Below are positions 5,909 through 8,569 of a stretch of 8,569 nt of DNA, in pieces. Positions within the stretch are counted from its first letter, which is position 1; the number at the start of each line of letters is the position of its first letter. Origin of the DNA: Rhodospirillaceae bacterium UBA4479 (GTDB taxonomy: Bacteria; Pseudomonadota; Alphaproteobacteria; Rhodospirillales; Casp-alpha2); the NCBI GenBank assembly GCA_002389175.1, contig DGNZ01000434.1, positions 1 to 8,569 on the forward strand, written 5' to 3'. The notes beneath the pieces were generated by a model that saw only the letters and a program-made list of their open reading frames with translations, did no database searches and was not told the DNA's origin. The position numbers were made by a program, and so were the translations under genes.

Positions 5909-8569
5909 GATTGGAAATGATCGACCGCATCGGCGCAACGATGACACGCCGTCGCATGATCAGGGTTCGCGCCCACCTCATCCAGGACTTTCCAGCAACG
6001 CTCGCACTTTTCGCCGCTCGATTTTTCAATGACGACGGCAATACCGTCGACATCTTCCAATTGATGCGCATCTGCAGGCGCTTCACCATCTAAAAACGTG
6101 ATGCCCGACGTGATGCATAGATCAGCCACATCGAAGTCCGCAACGGCGTCTTGATACTTAGCATCAGCGTAAACTTTAGGATGCGCTTGAAGACTGGCGC
6201 CTATCACTTTGTTTGCACGGGCAATTTCCAGTGCGCCTGTGACAGCACGACGAAGCGCGCGCACATTTGACCATTTATCAGCCAACGCACCATCCGCCCA
6301 TTCTGCTGGCACATCGGGGAAAGTGCGCAAATGAACCGAGTTCCCAGCGCTGCGATCAGGGTGACGTGCGAGCCATGCTTCTTCTGCGGTGAAGCAAATA
6401 AACGGGGCTAACCAAGCCGTTAGGTGGTCAAACAGCGTGTCCAAGACCGTGCGCGCGGCACGGCGGCTGATCGAATCTGCGCGATCACAATAAAGCGCAT
6501 CTTTTCGGATATCGAAATAAAATGCCGACAAATCAACCGCACAGAACGTGTGGAGTTCTGCAAAAAATGGTTGGAAATCATAGTTATCACAAGCGTTCTT
6601 CAAGCTTTGGTCCAGCTTATGGATCCGGTGCAGGACCCAACGTTCCAATTCCGGCAATTCATTGATGTCATCGATGCGTTCCGCAGCATCAAATTCTGCC
6701 AAGTTTCCAATGATATAGCGCAATGTGTTACGAAGCCGTCTATAGATATCAGCCTGTTGTTTGACGATTTCAGGGCCAATCCGCAAATCTTCGGAATAAT
6801 CTGAATTCACAACCCAAATCCGTAAGATATCGGCACCGTATTGGGTGATGACCTCTTGCGGTGCAACCACGTTGCCGAGTGATTTCGACATCTTCTGGCC
6901 GTCTTCGGCCATCACGAAACCATGAGTTAAGACCGCTTCATAAGGCGCACGGCCACGGGTGCCGCAGCTTTCCAACAATGATGAGTGGAACCAGCCGCGA
7001 TGTTGGTCAGAGCCTTCTAGGTACAACGATGCGGGCCATTGCAAATCTTTCCACGGCCCATCTTCGAGAACAAACGCATGCGTACAGCCACTATCGAACC
7101 ACACATCCAAAATATCGGTAACTTGCTCAAAATCATCGGGATTGCGATCTGGGCCCAAGAAGCGGCTTGGATCAGATGCAAACCATGCATCTGCGCCTTC
7201 TTCTTTGAACGCTTCGACGACGCGGCCCTGGACCGCTTCATCGCGCAACGGCTCACCGGTTTCCTTGTTCACAAAAACCGTGATCGGCACGCCCCAGGCG
7301 CGCTGGCGCGAGACCACCCAATCGGGCCGGTCCGCGATCATGCCGTTCAAGCGACGCTGGCCGGATTCCGGCACGAAACGGGTTTCAGAAATAGCTTTGA
7401 GCGCTTTTTCCCGCAGGCCGTTGGTTTCCATCGAAATGAACCATTGCGCCGTATTGCGGAAGATCAGGGGCTTTTTAGAGCGCCAGGAATGTGGGTAACG
7501 GTGTACCAGCTTACCTTTGCCGAGCAATCCACCCGCTTCGGCCAATACATCGGCCACGTGATCGTTGCATTTATAGACGTGCTGGCCTGCAAACAGCGGC
7601 ACATGCTCAAAGAAGCAGCCATCTTCACCGACCGTATGCGGGACTTCGATGCCATTCTGCATGCCCAAGACCCAGTCATCTGCGCCATGACCGGGGGCGA
7701 TGTGCACAACGCCCGTGCCTTCTTCGGTGGTGGCAAAGTCCGCCGCCAACGCAGGCACATCGTAATCAAAGCCCTGTCCGCGGAGCGGGTGACTGCAGAT
7801 GGTACCCGCCAGGGACGAACCCTTGAACGTGGTCATCACTTTATGATCTGTGATGCCGCATGCCTCGGTAAATGCTTCCAGGCGCGCTTCAGCAACAACC
7901 AATTGATCACCCATCATGACCAGGCTGTCGTCAGCAACGCCTTTGATGCTGATCTGGGCGTAATCGATGTTCGCACCATAGGCGACAGCGCGGTTCCCCG
8001 GCATGGTCCATGGCGTTGTCGTCCAAATGACGATGCTGCTACCCTCAAGAAGCTTATTTGGCGTTTCGATCACAGGGAATTTCACGAAGATCGTGGTCGA
8101 TGTGTGGTCGTGATATTCAACCTCGGCCTCGGCTAGGGCAGTCTTCTCAACCGGAGACCACATCACAGGCTTGGAGCCCCGATAAAGTGACCCATCCATC
8201 AGGAATTTGCCCAATTCCTCAGCGATTTTAGCCTCGGCGGCATAGGTCATGGTGGTGTAAGGGTGATCCCAATCGCCCATCACGCCCAAGCGCTTGAACT
8301 CTTCGCGCTGCACGCCGATCCAATGTTCGGCGAATTCGCGGCATTCCTGACGGAATTCGACAACCGGCACGGCATCTTTGTCTTTTTTCTTTTTGCGGTA
8401 CTTTTCTTCGATTTTCCATTCGATCGGCAGACCGTGACAGTCCCAGCCCGGCACATAGCGGGCGTCCTTGCCCTGCATCTGCTGGGTCCGGTTGATGACG
8501 TCCTTCAAGATCTTGTTCAGCGCGTGTCCGATGTGCAGGTTGCCGTTGGCGTACGGCGGCCCGTCATGA
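5905..8569 (-). CDS. ileS: Isoleucyl-tRNA synthetase, lacking about 50 N-terminal residues (5' end beyond window)
   Basis: IleS charges tRNA-Ile with isoleucine in the cytoplasm and hydrolyses mischarged valine. The visible 887 residues (first full codon at 8568) cover nearly the whole class Ia enzyme. Numbering from that codon: HDGPPYANG at 1-9 and HIGH at 12-15 (bases 8524-8535) form the ATP site; TTTPWTMPGN (183-192) and GTGVVHIAPGHGADD (284-298) belong to the CP1 editing domain; then come SRQRAWGVP, DVWFDSG, GSDQHRGWFHSS and KMSKS at 559-563 (bases 6880-6894). An anticodon-binding helical domain follows, and the C terminus carries a zinc knuckle with Cys855, Cys858, Cys875 and Cys878, the same spacing as in E. 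coli (901, 904, 921, 924). The arrangement is the bacterial type with the C-terminal zinc domain. The reading frame stays open past the first TTG at 8508 to the window edge, so the gene really starts outside. The stop overlaps the lspA start by four bases. Confidence 0.98.
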   Translation of the reverse strand, partial: HDGPPYANGNLHIGHALNKILKDVINRTQQMQGKDARYVPGWDCHGLPIEWKIEEKYRKKKKDKDAVPVVEFRQECREFAEHWIGVQREEFKRLGVMGDWDHPYTTMTYAAEAKIAEELGKFLMDGSLYRGSKPVMWSPVEKTALAEAEVEYHDHTSTTIFVKFPVIETPNKLLEGSSIVIWTTTPWTMPGNRAVAYGANIDYAQISIKGVADDSLVMMGDQLVVAEARLEAFTEACGITDHKVMTTFKGSSLAGTICSHPLRGQGFDYDVPALAADFATTEEGTGVVHIAPGHGADDWVLGMQNGIEVPHTVGEDGCFFEHVPLFAGQHVYKCNDHVADVLAEAGGLLGKGKLVHRYPHSWRSKKPLIFRNTAQWFISMETNGLREKALKAISETRFVPESGQRRLNGMIADRPDWVVSRQRAWGVPITVFVNKETGEPLRDEAVQGRVVEAFKEEGADAWFASDPSRFLGPDRNPDDFEQVTDILDVWFDSGCTHAFVLEDGPWKDLQWPASLYLEGSDQHRGWFHSSLLESCGTRGRAPYEAVLTHGFVMAEDGQKMSKSLGNVVAPQEVITQYGADILRIWVVNSDYSEDLRIGPEIVKQQADIYRRLRNTLRYIIGNLAEFDAAERIDDINELPELERWVLHRIHKLDQSLKNACDNYDFQPFFAELHTFCAVDLSAFYFDIRKDALYCDRADSISRRAARTVLDTLFDHLTAWLAPFICFTAEEAWLARHPDRSAGNSVHLRTFPDVPAEWADGALADKWSNVRALRRAVTGALEIARANKVIGASLQAHPKVYADAKYQDAVADFDVADLCITSGITFLDGEAPADAHQLEDVDGIAVVIEKSSGEKCERCWKVLDEVGANPDHATACHRCADAVDHFQS

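Noticed and set aside
7039..8136. Long open frame on the plus strand (365 codons) opposite ileS, considered as an antisense gene.
   Set aside because: It lies wholly inside the conserved ileS coding sequence and is rich in residues expected from an antisense reading. It shows no recognisable domain or signal peptide, so it is a shadow frame.
8382..8394. A-rich run in ileS mRNA encoding a lysine-rich stretch, considered as a programmed frameshift site.
   Set aside because: The codon phase gives C AAA AAG and G AAA AAA, not a perfect X XXY YYZ heptamer. The charged segment is normal for IleS at this point, and the frame continues through the entire enzyme.

Overview
The window holds seven protein-coding genes packed head to tail, all on the minus strand, so transcription runs from right to left. 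In transcription order they are: ileS (isoleucyl-tRNA synthetase, 5' end cut by the right edge), lspA (lipoprotein signal peptidase), a small lipoprotein gene of the DUF3035/BamF type, two consecutive M16 (pitrilysin/insulinase-type) peptidase genes, pgi (glucose-6-phosphate isomerase) and mutL (mismatch repair ATPase, 3' part cut by the left edge). I see no convincing gene on the plus strand, and no tRNA, rRNA, CRISPR array, insertion sequence, prophage or large repeat. No intergenic gap exceeds about 75 bases.

The DUF3035/BamF lipoprotein next to lspA and ileS, followed by a periplasmic M16 pair, points to an alphaproteobacterium. Rhodospirillales or a related lineage would fit, but that rank is a guess. 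Base composition looks roughly balanced, slightly GC-rich, and similar across all genes, so nothing suggests recent transfer.

The spacing suggests one transcription unit, or a few overlapping ones. ileS and lspA share the four bases GTGA, and pgi and mutL share ATGA; both are typical of translational coupling. The other gaps are 18 to about 75 bases, and none contains a recognisable terminator. Upstream in-frame GTG or TTG codons would give longer N termini for LspA and Pgi; shorter forms fit family length and context better and are the ones annotated.

Functionally, the middle of the window is an envelope-biogenesis block. LspA cleaves lipoprotein precursors, the next gene encodes a lipoprotein substrate that is probably a BAM complex accessory subunit, and the next two genes encode exported M16 proteins that look like two halves of one enzyme. 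The first keeps the zinc site (HLLEH) and lacks the R/Y pair; the second has lost the zinc site and keeps the R/Y pair. IleS, Pgi and MutL are cytoplasmic housekeeping enzymes flanking this block.

I do not find a clearly new biological system. The points most worth a second look are the reciprocal M16 pair, the BamC-like motif in the small lipoprotein, the placement of pgi overlapping mutL, and a perfect inverted repeat that embeds the pgi start codon and ribosome binding site.
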